Notes: generated from the sequence alone by a model not told the origin. Shown: positions 1-7,021, counted from the first letter of the stretch. The stretch: DNA of 13,561 bases from JAVBUZ01 sp031554725 (GCA_031554725.1 JAVBUZ010000145.1:1-13561), one strand, 5' to 3'. Program-made: numbers and translations.

Positions 1-24
1 TTTCTCATTCTGTGTAAAATTCAT
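1..24 (-). CDS. 5' end of a leftward gene, product unknown (partial)
   Basis: Only the first eight codons are inside the window (MNFTQNEK); the rest lies to the left. The start is supported by an ATG read leftward from position 24 and a strong ribosome binding site, GGAGG, just upstream (complement of 31-36). A possible promoter for it lies at 79-107. The gene diverges from the sigma factor gene, so the two share one intergenic region of about 230 bases. Eight residues are too few to assign a family. Confidence 0.55.
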
Positions 25-78
25 AGTGAAACCTCCGTTTGATTTTGGTGTTTTTCATCCGTCCAAGATGATACCTTA

Positions 79-107
79 ATCTTACTGCGAGGTTTCTTTT
101 TATTCAA
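79..107 (-). promoter_or_regulatory. candidate sigma-A promoter for the leftward partial gene
   Basis: Read leftward, TTGAAT (complement of 102-107) and TAAGAT (complement of 79-84) are separated by exactly 17 bases. Each matches four of six consensus bases. It lies about 55 bases upstream of the start at 24. Found by eye only. Confidence 0.35.
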
Positions 108-170
108 TTGGCGTTATTTCCGAATTACAGGAATGCTCCTACTATAAAATATTATTGAGCCCAGAAACAT

Positions 171-205
171 AAAAGTAAAGAAAAATTTGAGTGTTTTTTA
201 CTTTT
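171..205. repeat. AT-rich inverted repeat in the divergent intergenic region
   Basis: AAAAGTAAA at 171-179 is the reverse complement of TTTACTTTT at 197-205. Three further inner pairs, one of them G-T, extend the stem to 12 bp around an 11-base loop. It sits about 50 bases upstream of the sigma factor start. It is not followed by a T tract on the plus strand, so an operator or a leader hairpin fits better than a terminator for rightward transcription. Being so AT-rich, it could also be chance. Confidence 0.35.
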
Positions 206-255
206 CGCTCGTACTATTAATGACCGGTTAATTTAAATGACGTGAGGTGAAGTAT

Positions 256-792
256 TTGAATGACGAAAAAATGATAAATGCAATTAGATGTGGCAATGAG
301 GTGGCTATTGGTGAAGCAATAACAAAGTATTCGAAACTCATGTGGTCTATTGCAAGCTCGGTATTGCATAATGTTGCATCGGACCAGGACATTGAGGAAT
401 GTGTTGCTGATGTATTTGTGTACCTGTGGAAAAATGCAGAAAGATATGATGCGAGCAGGGGAACACTCAAAATTTGGCTTTCGGTTGTCACTAGAAGTAA
501 GGCCGTTGATAGGTACAGGGAGCTGTCAAAAAACAATACTGTTGCACTAAATGAGGAAATGTTTGCCAAAGAAATAGGCATTTGCGAGGGCATTATAACA
601 GAGGAAACAAAGATCATGTTAATAACAGCCGTAAGAGCATTAGAAGAGCCGGAGAGGGAAATTCTCATACGCAGGTATTACTACGAGCAGAAGCCAAAGG
701 AAATTGCACTTGCACTTAATATGCCCGTTAAGAAAATTGAAAATCATCTTTACAGGGCAAAGCTAAAGCTTCGAGAGTCGATTGCTATTTAG
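256..792 (+). CDS. ECF-type RNA polymerase sigma factor
   Basis: A 178-residue sigma-70 family protein with only regions 2 and 4, the layout of extracytoplasmic-function sigma factors. Region 2 covers about residues 24-90 (core-binding helix with DIEECVADVFVYLWKNAERYD, then GTLKIWLSVVTRSKAVDRYRE). Region 4 covers about 122-172 (LEEPEREILIRRYYYEQ, then the helix-turn-helix EIALALNMPVKKIENHLYRAK). It should bind core RNA polymerase and direct it to a small regulon, often including its own promoter. I choose the TTG at 256 because GAGGTG at 244-249 is correctly spaced for it. An in-frame GTG at 247 lies inside that ribosome binding site and would be a poor start. The next gene starts 14 bases after the stop and probably encodes its regulator. 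Family assignment is firm; the target genes are unknown. Confidence 0.9.
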   Translation: MNDEKMINAIRCGNEVAIGEAITKYSKLMWSIASSVLHNVASDQDIEECVADVFVYLWKNAERYDASRGTLKIWLSVVTRSKAVDRYRELSKNNTVALNEEMFAKEIGICEGIITEETKIMLITAVRALEEPEREILIRRYYYEQKPKEIALALNMPVKKIENHLYRAKLKLRESIAI

Positions 793-806
793 GAAGGAGA
801 CCAACT

Positions 807-1934
807 ATGAATTCATTTAATCAAACGCATATGGAAAATATAAAAAGTTCTTTCGAGAAGAAGACAGGAGTGAATCTAAGCACACAGAGACCCATGCGCA
901 AAGCAGTAAGAGCTATGGCTATTGTGGCAGCAGCTATTATTGGTTGTTTTTCAATGACAGCCTTTGCAGTTAGAGAGTTCTCCTCCTTATCAGGTGACGA
1001 CCTTGCCTTATCCTCTTCCTACAAAGGCAATGGTGTGGTTTGGATCTATGTGGAAAATAAATCAGGCAAGGAGCTTAGTTTTGAACCTACACTTAAATTA
1101 ATGAATTGGGCTACGGGTAAGGAAATAGAAGCAGTCTCGGATAAAATACTTTTTGCCAATACCGATATACCTGCAGGTTCAAGTAGTACCATGATAATTA
1201 ACCTTAAGGACGCTTACGATATGGAGTCACTAGAAAAACCACTACAGGGCAATGATGGGTATTACTTTACGCTAACAAATAATAGCTTCCTGTTTGGACA
1301 GGACTGGATGTGTACCGTTGAATTTTCGGAGAATATACAAGTTGAAAAAGAAACCGCTCCATTAAGTGTGCAGGTCGAAGCCAAGGAAGAGCCTGTCTCT
1401 AGTCAATTAGATGGAACGATTGTTTATCCTGTGGAAACCATGGCTCTAACAATGGAGGATAGTGATGAAAAGGTGATTTTTGACAGCACAGTGCCTGAGG
1501 ATATGCAGCTACAGCTTACGGGCCTTCATCGACGTGTGACAGACGGTTTTAACAAGAAAATAGGGGGAAGTGCTATGGTATTAAGTGCTTATATCCCACA
1601 GCATAAAGGTGAAATAGATGGTGGTGTGGATATTCCTCTAATATATGTATTTATTTATGAGGTTAGTGCTATCCAAAGTATGCAAGACTGTGCGTTTATA
1701 AGCGACCAGATTTTGACCTTTGAAGAGATGGAGGAGTACAAGATTTATAAAGATGAACAGTATGTTTGCTATGATATGAGCGATTTGTTTTACTCAGACC
1801 TAAGAGAATATGTGGAGAGCATAGTTGACCAAAGAAGTGATGCTTATTTTGATGAGCAGATATGGGAGAGAGTACAGAATATTTATACTTACTATAAAGA
1901 AAACATGGGCTCCTTGATAGTAAGAAGATTTTGA
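807..1934 (+). CDS. membrane-anchored or exported partner of the sigma factor (putative anti-sigma/sensor)
   Basis: A 375-residue protein with a charged, probably cytoplasmic N-terminus (residues 1-32), one hydrophobic segment at about 33-54 ending in TAFA, and a large outer region of about 320 residues. The TAFA sequence could also be a signal-peptidase site, making the protein secreted. The first outer part (about 60-180) looks like a beta-rich domain, with phrases such as VVWIYVENKSGKELSF and YYFTLTNNSFLFGQDWMCTVEF. It is translated from ATG 807 with AGGAGA upstream, 14 bases behind the sigma factor, so the two are almost certainly co-transcribed. ECF sigma genes are commonly followed by a membrane protein that holds the sigma factor inactive, and that role is inferred from position. 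No zinc-type anti-sigma motif (HxxxCxxC) is present, so the mechanism is unclear. Confidence 0.65.
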   Translation: MNSFNQTHMENIKSSFEKKTGVNLSTQRPMRKAVRAMAIVAAAIIGCFSMTAFAVREFSSLSGDDLALSSSYKGNGVVWIYVENKSGKELSFEPTLKLMNWATGKEIEAVSDKILFANTDIPAGSSSTMIINLKDAYDMESLEKPLQGNDGYYFTLTNNSFLFGQDWMCTVEFSENIQVEKETAPLSVQVEAKEEPVSSQLDGTIVYPVETMALTMEDSDEKVIFDSTVPEDMQLQLTGLHRRVTDGFNKKIGGSAMVLSAYIPQHKGEIDGGVDIPLIYVFIYEVSAIQSMQDCAFISDQILTFEEMEEYKIYKDEQYVCYDMSDLFYSDLREYVESIVDQRSDAYFDEQIWERVQNIYTYYKENMGSLIVRRF

Positions 1935-1988
1935 AAAAGTACCGTGGTAAAAATGCAAACTCATTGTTTTTTACCACGGTACTTTTTT
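1934..1988. terminator. bidirectional intrinsic terminator
   Basis: A perfect stem of about 20 bp: the arm at 1934-1953 (AAAAAGTACCGTGGTAAAAA) is the reverse complement of the arm ending near 1987, with a loop of roughly 14 bases. The A tract on one side and T tract on the other make it work in both directions. It separates the rightward sigma unit from the leftward operon that ends at 2023. The stem begins on the last base of the stop codon. Confidence 0.9.
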
Positions 1989-2022
1989 ATAACGCGTATA
2001 TGTTTTGGAATAAATCAGTTAC

Positions 2023-2595
2023 CTAAAATAAATTAATTTTTTCAATCTTAATACAATCGTTTTCCACAAAATCCATCATTACAATCCATGGCTGAATGTT
2101 TACCATTGTCATAAAATCATTAAAGCCATATGTACGGTCGTAATAGTTTATAATCGTTGACAAAGCAGTTCCATGAGTTCCTATAACAATATTCTTATCT
2201 TTATGGCAGGCCAAGACTTCGTTTAATGTGGCAATATTTCTTTCTTGAACTTCTGCCAGACACTCGCCGCCAGACAGCGTGTAAGAGAAATCTGTCCATT
2301 GCTGCTTTAAAAATAAATAGTGATCTGGATTATCCCGGCCCATATGGGGGCTACTTTTCTGTTCACGAAAGTCTTCTGTTATATTTATTCGTAAATCATT
2401 TTTATCTGCAAAATCAGCAACGGTATCAATGGACCGCTTGAATGGACTAGAGAATACTACATCAATATTTTTATCATGTAAAAATTCTGTTACTAAAAGT
2501 CGGTCAACCATACCTTTTTTTGTCAGAGGGCGTATTCGACCATCACGGACAGACGTATCTGATTCGGCGTGGCGTATAAAATATACTCTTGTCAT
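2023..2595 (-). CDS. histidine phosphatase family protein (phosphoglycerate mutase-like)
   Basis: A 190-residue protein of the histidine phosphatase superfamily. The catalytic motif is at the N-terminus (VYFIRHAES; His at about residue 9 is the likely phospho-acceptor). The family's middle segment is VVFSSPFKRSIDTV. The second active-site histidine is in GTHGTAL at about residue 140. GGECLAEVQER holds the conserved acidic residue. The family includes cofactor-dependent phosphoglycerate mutases and many phosphatases of unknown substrate. The short length and operon setting suggest a phosphatase rather than the glycolytic mutase. The start has a GGGAGG site upstream. It is the last gene of a leftward unit with the YdcF-like gene and the GNAT gene, starting only 15 bases after the former ends, and it is terminated by the hairpin at 1934-1988. 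Confidence 0.85.
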   Translation of the reverse strand: MTRVYFIRHAESDTSVRDGRIRPLTKKGMVDRLLVTEFLHDKNIDVVFSSPFKRSIDTVADFADKNDLRINITEDFREQKSSPHMGRDNPDHYLFLKQQWTDFSYTLSGGECLAEVQERNIATLNEVLACHKDKNIVIGTHGTALSTIINYYDRTYGFNDFMTMVNIQPWIVMMDFVENDCIKIEKINLF

Positions 2596-2610
2596 TATCT
2601 GCCTCCCACA

Positions 2611-3234
2611 CTAATCCCAAGACATAAACTTAAGATTTAAAAACTCTTCGTTAAATTGATTTCCATATCGTTGCATTTCACCCAATACACGGTTTACGCC
2701 AATTTCTGTTTTATACCAATTGTCAGCAGAAATTTCAGTTCCCTTTTCGAAGTATGGAACTGGGGAGATATAAAAATTGGTATTAGGAAATGCAAATTGA
2801 TAAAGCATCAAACAACGACGTGCATGAAACGACTTGCAACATATAATTGCATTTTTTATATCCAGGCCTTTTTCACTTAATACCTTTTGTGAAAAATAGG
2901 CATTTTCTTTTGTGAAACTTGCTGCTTTCTCACAAATAATATCATTTTCTGTAACGCCATTTTTTAACAGAACATCTACTAAAAAATCGCACTCTGAAGC
3001 GTAATCTCTATTATATATATCTTGTTTTGACTTTACCCCATTAAACTTTCCAGTTTTTATGCTGACTCCGCCTGAAGGCATAACTTTAGAAGCAAGTCCT
3101 TGCTTATATAGTTCAGCAGCTTTTTCTCCAAGCTCTGGATGAGAACCACCTGGAATAAAAATAATATCCGATTTTTTTAGCTCATCTTTTATAAAAACAA
3201 ATTCAGAAATATCGTTAATAATTCTTTTATTCAT
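2611..3234 (-). CDS. YdcF/SanA-like DUF218 family protein
   Basis: About 207 residues with the DUF218 (YdcF) fold pattern: a beta strand into a glycine turn (SDIIFIPGGSHPELGEKAAELYKQG), the SGG turn after it (KVMPSGG), the acidic helix ASECDFLVDVLLKNGVTENDIICE followed by SFTKENAYFSQKVL, and a third strand NAIICCKSFHARRCLMLYQFAFP. Members bind nucleotide-like ligands or act in envelope processes, but most have no known reaction. No signal peptide or membrane segment is seen, so it is probably cytoplasmic. I choose ATG 3234 because GGAGG (complement of 3243-3247) is well spaced for it. An upstream in-frame GTG at 3249 overlaps that site. Middle gene of the three-gene leftward unit. Confidence 0.8.
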   Translation of the reverse strand: MNKRIINDISEFVFIKDELKKSDIIFIPGGSHPELGEKAAELYKQGLASKVMPSGGVSIKTGKFNGVKSKQDIYNRDYASECDFLVDVLLKNGVTENDIICEKAASFTKENAYFSQKVLSEKGLDIKNAIICCKSFHARRCLMLYQFAFPNTNFYISPVPYFEKGTEISADNWYKTEIGVNRVLGEMQRYGNQFNEEFLNLKFMSWD

Positions 3235-3270
3235 AGGATTGTCCTCCACATATTAGTAGCGGTGCTTAAG

Positions 3271-3741
3271 TTATAATTTTATTTCGAATTCCAACTCATG
3301 TTTTATAGGAATACCATCCATGCCAATAAGGGGTATAGAGGGCTTCATTTCTCTAGATACATCGATTGCATTAATGTGTACCGCGACCAAGTCAAATCCT
3401 TTTTTCTGATAAAAACGAATTGCATTTATATCATCATTCGTTGTAACAAGCCAAATTCTATTACATTGACGTTCTTTTGCAATTGATAAGACTGCATTTA
3501 TTAATGCTGTTCCTATTCCCTTGTTTTCTTCAAAACTATTTAACGTTACGATTTCACACTCGGATTTTTCTATTTTATAAGTGATTAATCCATTAACATG
3601 TGTATCCGTTACAGAGATAAACCCAGGCAATGCTGTTGTGTCCAAAGCCCTTCCGCGTGAAATTATGGGAGGGCTATTCCACTCGTATTTTAGTATTTTA
3701 TTCACCAATGCACGATATTCTGAATTGAGTTCCAATATCAT
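3271..3741 (-). CDS. GNAT family N-acetyltransferase
   Basis: A 156-residue single-domain GNAT acetyltransferase. The acetyl-CoA pyrophosphate-binding motif A is ENKGIGTALINAVLSIAKER at about residues 73-92. The following motif B region is NDDINAIRFYQKKGF, where the asparagine-to-phenylalanine segment is typical. The N-terminal part (residues 1-65) would form the acceptor side. The acceptor is not predictable from sequence. The C-terminal tail, with PLIGMDGIPIKHELEFEIKL, is shared by a common but uncharacterised subgroup. First gene of the leftward unit GNAT - YdcF - phosphatase; the gap to the next gene is about 36 bases. A likely promoter lies at 3772-3800. Confidence 0.85.
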   Translation of the reverse strand: MILELNSEYRALVNKILKYEWNSPPIISRGRALDTTALPGFISVTDTHVNGLITYKIEKSECEIVTLNSFEENKGIGTALINAVLSIAKERQCNRIWLVTTNDDINAIRFYQKKGFDLVAVHINAIDVSREMKPSIPLIGMDGIPIKHELEFEIKL

Positions 3742-3771
3742 TTCCTATACACCACCTAACATAAATAAAGT

Positions 3772-3800
3772 AACATAAACTTACTCGTTGATTGTGTCAT
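3772..3800 (-). promoter_or_regulatory. candidate sigma-A promoter for the GNAT-YdcF-phosphatase unit
   Basis: Read leftward, ATGACA (complement of 3795-3800, five of six consensus bases) and TATGTT (complement of 3772-3777, four of six) are separated by 17 bases. It sits 31 bases upstream of the GNAT start, in the gap left of the broken GNAT gene. Confidence 0.45.
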
Positions 3801-3805
3801 ATATC

Positions 3806-4166
3806 TTATACTATGCTAATCCAATATCGTTGTAAAACGTCACCATTTTCCTGCGATGTTTCGTGCTCAAGCTTTCCAGAGCATTTCCTAATGGTTTTAG
3901 CAGAAGCAATATTTGATTTATCACAAGTTAATAGGACTTCAGTTAAACCAATTTCTTTACAGTATTCGAGCGCTAATTTCAATACCTCAGTTGCATATCC
4001 CTTTTTTCTCTCGCTTGGACGTATGCCATAACCAATATGACCATGCACCTTCACATAACCTTCATAGGGGTATCTTACATTTAGTGTGCCAATCATCATG
4101 ATTTAAGTAATTTGCAGCATCGCCCTCATGTTCTTTAGTAGGGAAAATTAATTTTATTTCATTCAT
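3806..4166 (-). pseudogene. GNAT family N-acetyltransferase, internal deletion and frameshift
   Basis: Two reading frames together give the two ends of one GNAT protein. The first, from ATG 4166 behind a GGTGAT site, reads MNEIKLIFPTKEHEGDAANYLN, a typical N-terminus of this subgroup. It then goes out of frame and meets a TGA about 12 codons later. The second frame, offset by one base, carries the C-terminal catalytic half from about 4096: MIGTLNVRYPYEGYVKVHGHIGYGIRPSERKKGYATEVL, then CDKSNIASAKTIRKCSGKLE. The acetyl-CoA motif (RPSERKKGYATEV) is complete. Against the usual 165-180 residues, roughly 50-60 codons between the two parts are missing, which fits a deletion that also shifted the frame. 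An internal ATG at 4099 could start the 97-residue remainder but has no ribosome binding site and lacks the acceptor-binding half. Most likely non-functional. Confidence 0.75.
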
Positions 4167-4221
4167 GTATATCACCCAATCATGTAAAAAAATATACTAA
4201 GGTTTACTTTATCTATTTTAG

Positions 4222-4347
4222 CGGAGACGGAGGGATTCCAAAGTCTTGCTTCCTGCGCGGTGCTTAGTCGCGAGCCTTGAACCCTCGTGCCCAGAAGGGC
4301 AAACGCATTTCGAGTGCGCCTCGTTATAACCACTTCGATATGTCTCC
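4222..4347 (-). pseudogene. tRNA-Ser(CGA) second copy, interrupted in the T loop
   Basis: Leaving out a 40-base insertion, this stretch matches the intact tRNA-Ser at 7026-7111 in 83 of 86 positions. The three differences are all in the 5' part. Two are C-to-T in the D loop (plus positions 4328 and 4332). One is G-to-A at the last acceptor-stem position (4341), which turns a G-C pair into A-C. The anticodon stem-loop with CGA, the variable arm and both T-stem strands are unchanged. The insertion splits the T loop between TTC and GAA. Its 5' leader lies only 28 bases after the permease stop and has no promoter of its own. It probably gives no functional tRNA unless the insert is removed, for which there is no known bacterial precedent. 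Confidence 0.85.
4239..4278 (-). other. 40-nt insertion in the T loop of the second tRNA-Ser copy
   Basis: Alignment to the intact copy gives exact, unambiguous ends: the plus-strand T loop ATTC|GAA is opened and 40 bases are added (4239-4278). The insert is clearly more GC-rich than its surroundings and contains two CGCG blocks (around 4255 and 4269) that could pair weakly. No clear target-site duplication or long terminal inverted repeat is visible, and no other copy was found by eye in the window. It may be a small palindromic element or a recombination scar. Confidence 0.7.
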
Positions 4348-4375
4348 AAATATAAAAAAAATCCTTACCGCAACC

Positions 4376-5152
4376 TCAAGAGCCTGTCGATTTATATTTT
4401 CGCACTCCGAATTTAAAGAAAATATAACAGGGTATCAAAAACAAAAATCCTATAAACGGAAGAAATATGAGAGTAATATTATTCGACCTTCCGATGAGAT
4501 ATAAAAGGGGATAATACTGAAATAATGCGATGGGTACAACATATGTTAAAAACCTTAGCACGCCTTCACCGTAAATTGAAAGCGGATATTTTCCAAATTC
4601 TCTGCTACCGTCAGTGAATATATTCATAAATTCCAGCCCTTCAATAGTAAAAAAGCTAATCCCTGCATACAGCACAAACAAAGCGGAAAACACGGCAATA
4701 CCGCCAACCACCATGATTATAAGCGTCATAACCTTGCTAAGACTCCAAGCAATACCGCTTGTGGGAATCGCATAGGAGAGCATCAGTATAGCTTGAAATA
4801 ATCTCCCAAAACGGGAGAAATCAATATTTGAAGTCAAAACTTGAAAAATTTCGTTCCTTGGCCTTACGAGTATTCGATCTAAATCTCCGCTTTTTATAAG
4901 ACGTGGAAACACATCAAAGCCTCGTACAAAGCATTCAGTAAGAGAAAAAGCCATAAGCACAACCGAAAAGCAGAGCAGCACTTCGGAAAAGGTAAATCCA
5001 TTCACCGTATTAAAGCGTGAAAACATGAAATACACACCGATAAAAGTTGTGAAAGAAACAAGAAATTGACCGATGGTCGTCATGATAAAAGAAGCTTTGT
5101 ACTGCATCTGACATTTCAGTATCATCGACACATATTTGAAATACAGCTTCAT
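4376..5152 (-). CDS. ABC-2 type transporter permease, second subunit (COG3694-like)
   Basis: A 258-residue integral membrane protein with about six hydrophobic segments and the typical N-terminus of this permease group (YFKYVSMILKCQMQYKASF, then a long helix near residues 22-45). The loop FDVFPRLIKSGDLDRILVRPRNEIFQVL at about 80-107 is the conserved cytoplasmic coupling segment of these permeases. It should form the channel with the neighbouring 267-residue permease, powered by the ATPase encoded at 5956-6930. It starts four bases after the first permease ends, with GAGG overlapping that gene's last codons, so translation is coupled. The exported substrate is unknown. Related ABC-2 exporters move drugs, peptides or lipids. 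The stop lies 28 bases before the interrupted tRNA copy. Confidence 0.85.
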   Translation of the reverse strand: MKLYFKYVSMILKCQMQYKASFIMTTIGQFLVSFTTFIGVYFMFSRFNTVNGFTFSEVLLCFSVVLMAFSLTECFVRGFDVFPRLIKSGDLDRILVRPRNEIFQVLTSNIDFSRFGRLFQAILMLSYAIPTSGIAWSLSKVMTLIIMVVGGIAVFSALFVLYAGISFFTIEGLEFMNIFTDGSREFGKYPLSIYGEGVLRFLTYVVPIALFQYYPLLYLIGRSNNITLIFLPFIGFLFLIPCYIFFKFGVRKYKSTGS

Positions 5153-5155
5153 TTT

Positions 5156-5959
5156 CTAACCTCCCTGTACAACAACTTTTTTAAGTGCACGTTTCATAAG
5201 TAGCCGTCCTGCTATTACCAGAACAACAAGCCATATTACCTGCAATACCATGCTTTTTACAATTTCCATACCGGATATATGTCCCACATAAATCATAAAA
5301 GGAGTACTTTGCATGGAAGCAAAAGGCAATGCGTACATAATCGGTTGCAGCGCTTCTGGAAAAAATGGGAGGGGTATTACAGCCCCTGCAAAAAACTCTA
5401 TAACTGAGGTTGCAAGCATTCGTATTCCCATTGGCGAAAGAGTGTAGAACGCCGAAATATAAATCAGCATCGAAAAAGAAATTAAAACAAGAAATCCAAG
5501 AACCATAGAGATTAAAAACAGCACTCCGGCAAAAAAATCCGGCGGCAAAGTAATATGAAACGGATATGGCAAAAAAGCTGCAACCAAAAGTATAGGCATA
5601 CAGCGCAACATCACCTTTGACAGCCGTATTGCCATGTTTTTCGTGAACCACATGGAATAAAGGTCACATGGACGGCATAATTCATAAGCAATATTTCCGC
5701 TTGTTATACTATCGAATATTTCACCATCGAAAAACCAAGCCATGAACATGGCGAGAAACGCCTGTTGCATCCATAAGTAGCTTGAAAGCTCCGGAAAAGT
5801 CATGGGAAAGCTGTTTTCTCCGTTTTGGTAAAAAGCCCAAAACATCAGCAACGTCATGCCACCCCATGCGAATTGAGTAGCGATTCCTGCCCATGCAGCA
5901 GCGCGGTATTGAAGTCCGGAAATAAATCGTATTTTGAAAAAAGAAATGTATTTCTTCAT
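5156..5959 (-). CDS. ABC-2 type transporter permease, first subunit (COG4587-like)
   Basis: A 267-residue membrane protein with about six hydrophobic stretches. The N-terminal part (FKIRFISGLQYRAAAWAGIATQFAWGGMTLLMFWAFYQ) is followed by FDGEIFDSITSGNIAYELCRPCDLY at about 78-102, the counterpart of the coupling segment in the second permease. It sits in the cytoplasmic membrane as one half of a two-permease exporter. Its ATG overlaps the ATPase stop in an ATGA arrangement (5956-5959), a clear sign of translational coupling. The order ATPase - permease - permease matches the known three-gene set COG4586, COG4587 and COG3694, which is widespread in Firmicutes and mostly of unknown substrate. Confidence 0.85.
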   Translation of the reverse strand: MKKYISFFKIRFISGLQYRAAAWAGIATQFAWGGMTLLMFWAFYQNGENSFPMTFPELSSYLWMQQAFLAMFMAWFFDGEIFDSITSGNIAYELCRPCDLYSMWFTKNMAIRLSKVMLRCMPILLVAAFLPYPFHITLPPDFFAGVLFLISMVLGFLVLISFSMLIYISAFYTLSPMGIRMLATSVIEFFAGAVIPLPFFPEALQPIMYALPFASMQSTPFMIYVGHISGMEIVKSMVLQVIWLVVLVIAGRLLMKRALKKVVVQGG

Positions 5960-6930
5960 ATTTCAAATTCCTTATATAGTGAAACAACCATTTCTTCCGA
6001 GGTTTCTCCAGCAACCGATATATCCTTAATTTCGACCTTCTGTGAAATAGTTGTTATTGCTTCTGAAACCGACAATAACTCTGTGTTGATTACAATTTCC
6101 GCATGACCGTTCAAATCTTTTATCGTAACCATATTTTCAAACTTTGGAAGCTTTTCACCAGAATAATCCACCGTTAATGTTTTATGAACGGAATTGCGTT
6201 TTTTGAGTTCTGTAAGCGTTCCATCGAGAAGAATTCTGCCTTTGCCAATCAGTAATATTCGCTCGGTAAGCGCTTCAATATCCTGCATATCATGTGTGGT
6301 TAAAATAACGGTCGTCTTATTTTCTCGATTAATCGTTTTAATAAAATCTCGGACAGCTATTTTGGATACAGCGTCAAGTCCAATAGTCGGTTCGTCAAGA
6401 AATAAAACCTTTGGATTATGTAAAAGTGAAGCAGCAATTTCACACCTCATGCGTTGGCCAAGGGAAAGCTGCCTTGCCGGAGTGCGTATAATTTCACTTA
6501 TATTCAAGAGTTCAGTCAGCTGTGAAAGTGTCTTTTTATAAGAAGTTTCATCAACTTTATAAATATCTTTAATAAGATCAAAGCTATCAATTACTGGAAC
6601 ATCCCACCAGAGCTGTGAACGCTGTCCAAAAACAACACCGATTTCTTTTACATGTTTAACCCTATCCTTCCACGGGGTGTAACCATTTATAATACATTCA
6701 CCACTATCAGGAGTCAAAATGCCACTCATGATTTTTATTGTGCTGCTCTTGCCGGCACCATTAGGCCCGATATAGCCCACCATTTCACCGTCGCCGATTG
6801 TGAAGGAAACATCCTGCAAAGCATTTATAGTGGTGTACTCTTTGTGGAATAAAGCTTTGAAGGCCTCCGAAAAACCTGCGTTTCGCTTTGCTACTTTGAA
6901 TGTTTTGTTTATGCTTTTCAGTTCAATCAT
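5956..6930 (-). CDS. ABC-2 transporter ATP-binding protein (COG4586-like)
   Basis: A 324-residue cytoplasmic ATPase. Visible motifs are Walker A GPNGAGKS at 55-62, the Q-loop segment FGQRSQLWWD at 101-110 (characteristic of this subgroup), signature LSLGQ at 155-159, Walker B VLFLDE at 175-180 with D-loop GLDA, and the H-loop LTTHD. About 90 further residues follow the nucleotide-binding domain, as usual for exporters of this type. I place the start at ATG 6930, preceded by GGAG seven bases upstream. An in-frame ATG at 6963 lies inside the remnant of the preceding regulator gene. The start overlaps the end of that remnant by eight bases, so the exporter was once coupled to its regulator. With the regulator's 5' part missing, no dedicated promoter is visible, and expression may depend on readthrough from the tRNA-Ser promoter. 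Confidence 0.9.
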   Translation of the reverse strand: MIELKSINKTFKVAKRNAGFSEAFKALFHKEYTTINALQDVSFTIGDGEMVGYIGPNGAGKSSTIKIMSGILTPDSGECIINGYTPWKDRVKHVKEIGVVFGQRSQLWWDVPVIDSFDLIKDIYKVDETSYKKTLSQLTELLNISEIIRTPARQLSLGQRMRCEIAASLLHNPKVLFLDEPTIGLDAVSKIAVRDFIKTINRENKTTVILTTHDMQDIEALTERILLIGKGRILLDGTLTELKKRNSVHKTLTVDYSGEKLPKFENMVTIKDLNGHAEIVINTELLSVSEAITTISQKVEIKDISVAGETSEEMVVSLYKEFEI

Positions 6931-7021
6931 TTTTATTCTCCACAAGTTCCACAACATCTTCAATTCTGCAATGCAGTGCCGTGCAGATTTTCATCAGCAT
7001 TTCCAGCTTGACTGTTTCATT
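6923..7021 (-). pseudogene. C-terminal remnant of an XRE/Cro-type regulator
   Basis: The leftward frame over this stretch reads NETVKLEMLMKICTALHCRI, then EDVVELVENKND and a stop. This is the familiar end of small XRE-type DNA-binding proteins, which show a KNExV turn, then LxxLxxICxALxC, then a D(V/I)(V/I)E(L/I)V end. A full gene would have about 35-40 more residues with the first helices and the start codon. Here the frame is preceded at once by TAA, formed from bases next to the tRNA 3' end at 7026, so the break lies within a few bases of the tRNA. The stop overlaps the ATPase start by eight bases. The intact gene was probably the first gene and local regulator of the exporter operon. It cannot bind DNA in this form. 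Confidence 0.7.

Noticed and set aside
228..668. Leftward 146-residue open frame opposite the sigma factor
   Set aside because: Antisense shadow of a convincing sigma factor gene; Ser-rich translation without motifs.
4239..4278. Group I intron or archaeal-type tRNA intron in the tRNA copy
   Set aside because: Forty bases is far too short for a group I intron, the site is not the anticodon loop, and no bulge-helix-bulge is evident; bacteria are not known to splice at this position.
4277..4504. Rightward 75-residue open frame over the interrupted tRNA and the permease end
   Set aside because: It overlaps the interrupted tRNA copy and the antisense strand of the permease C-terminus, and has no ribosome binding site.
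5181..5651. Leftward 156-residue open frame inside the first permease
   Set aside because: Shifted frame of a clear membrane protein gene; Cys- and Phe-rich low-complexity translation with no family features.
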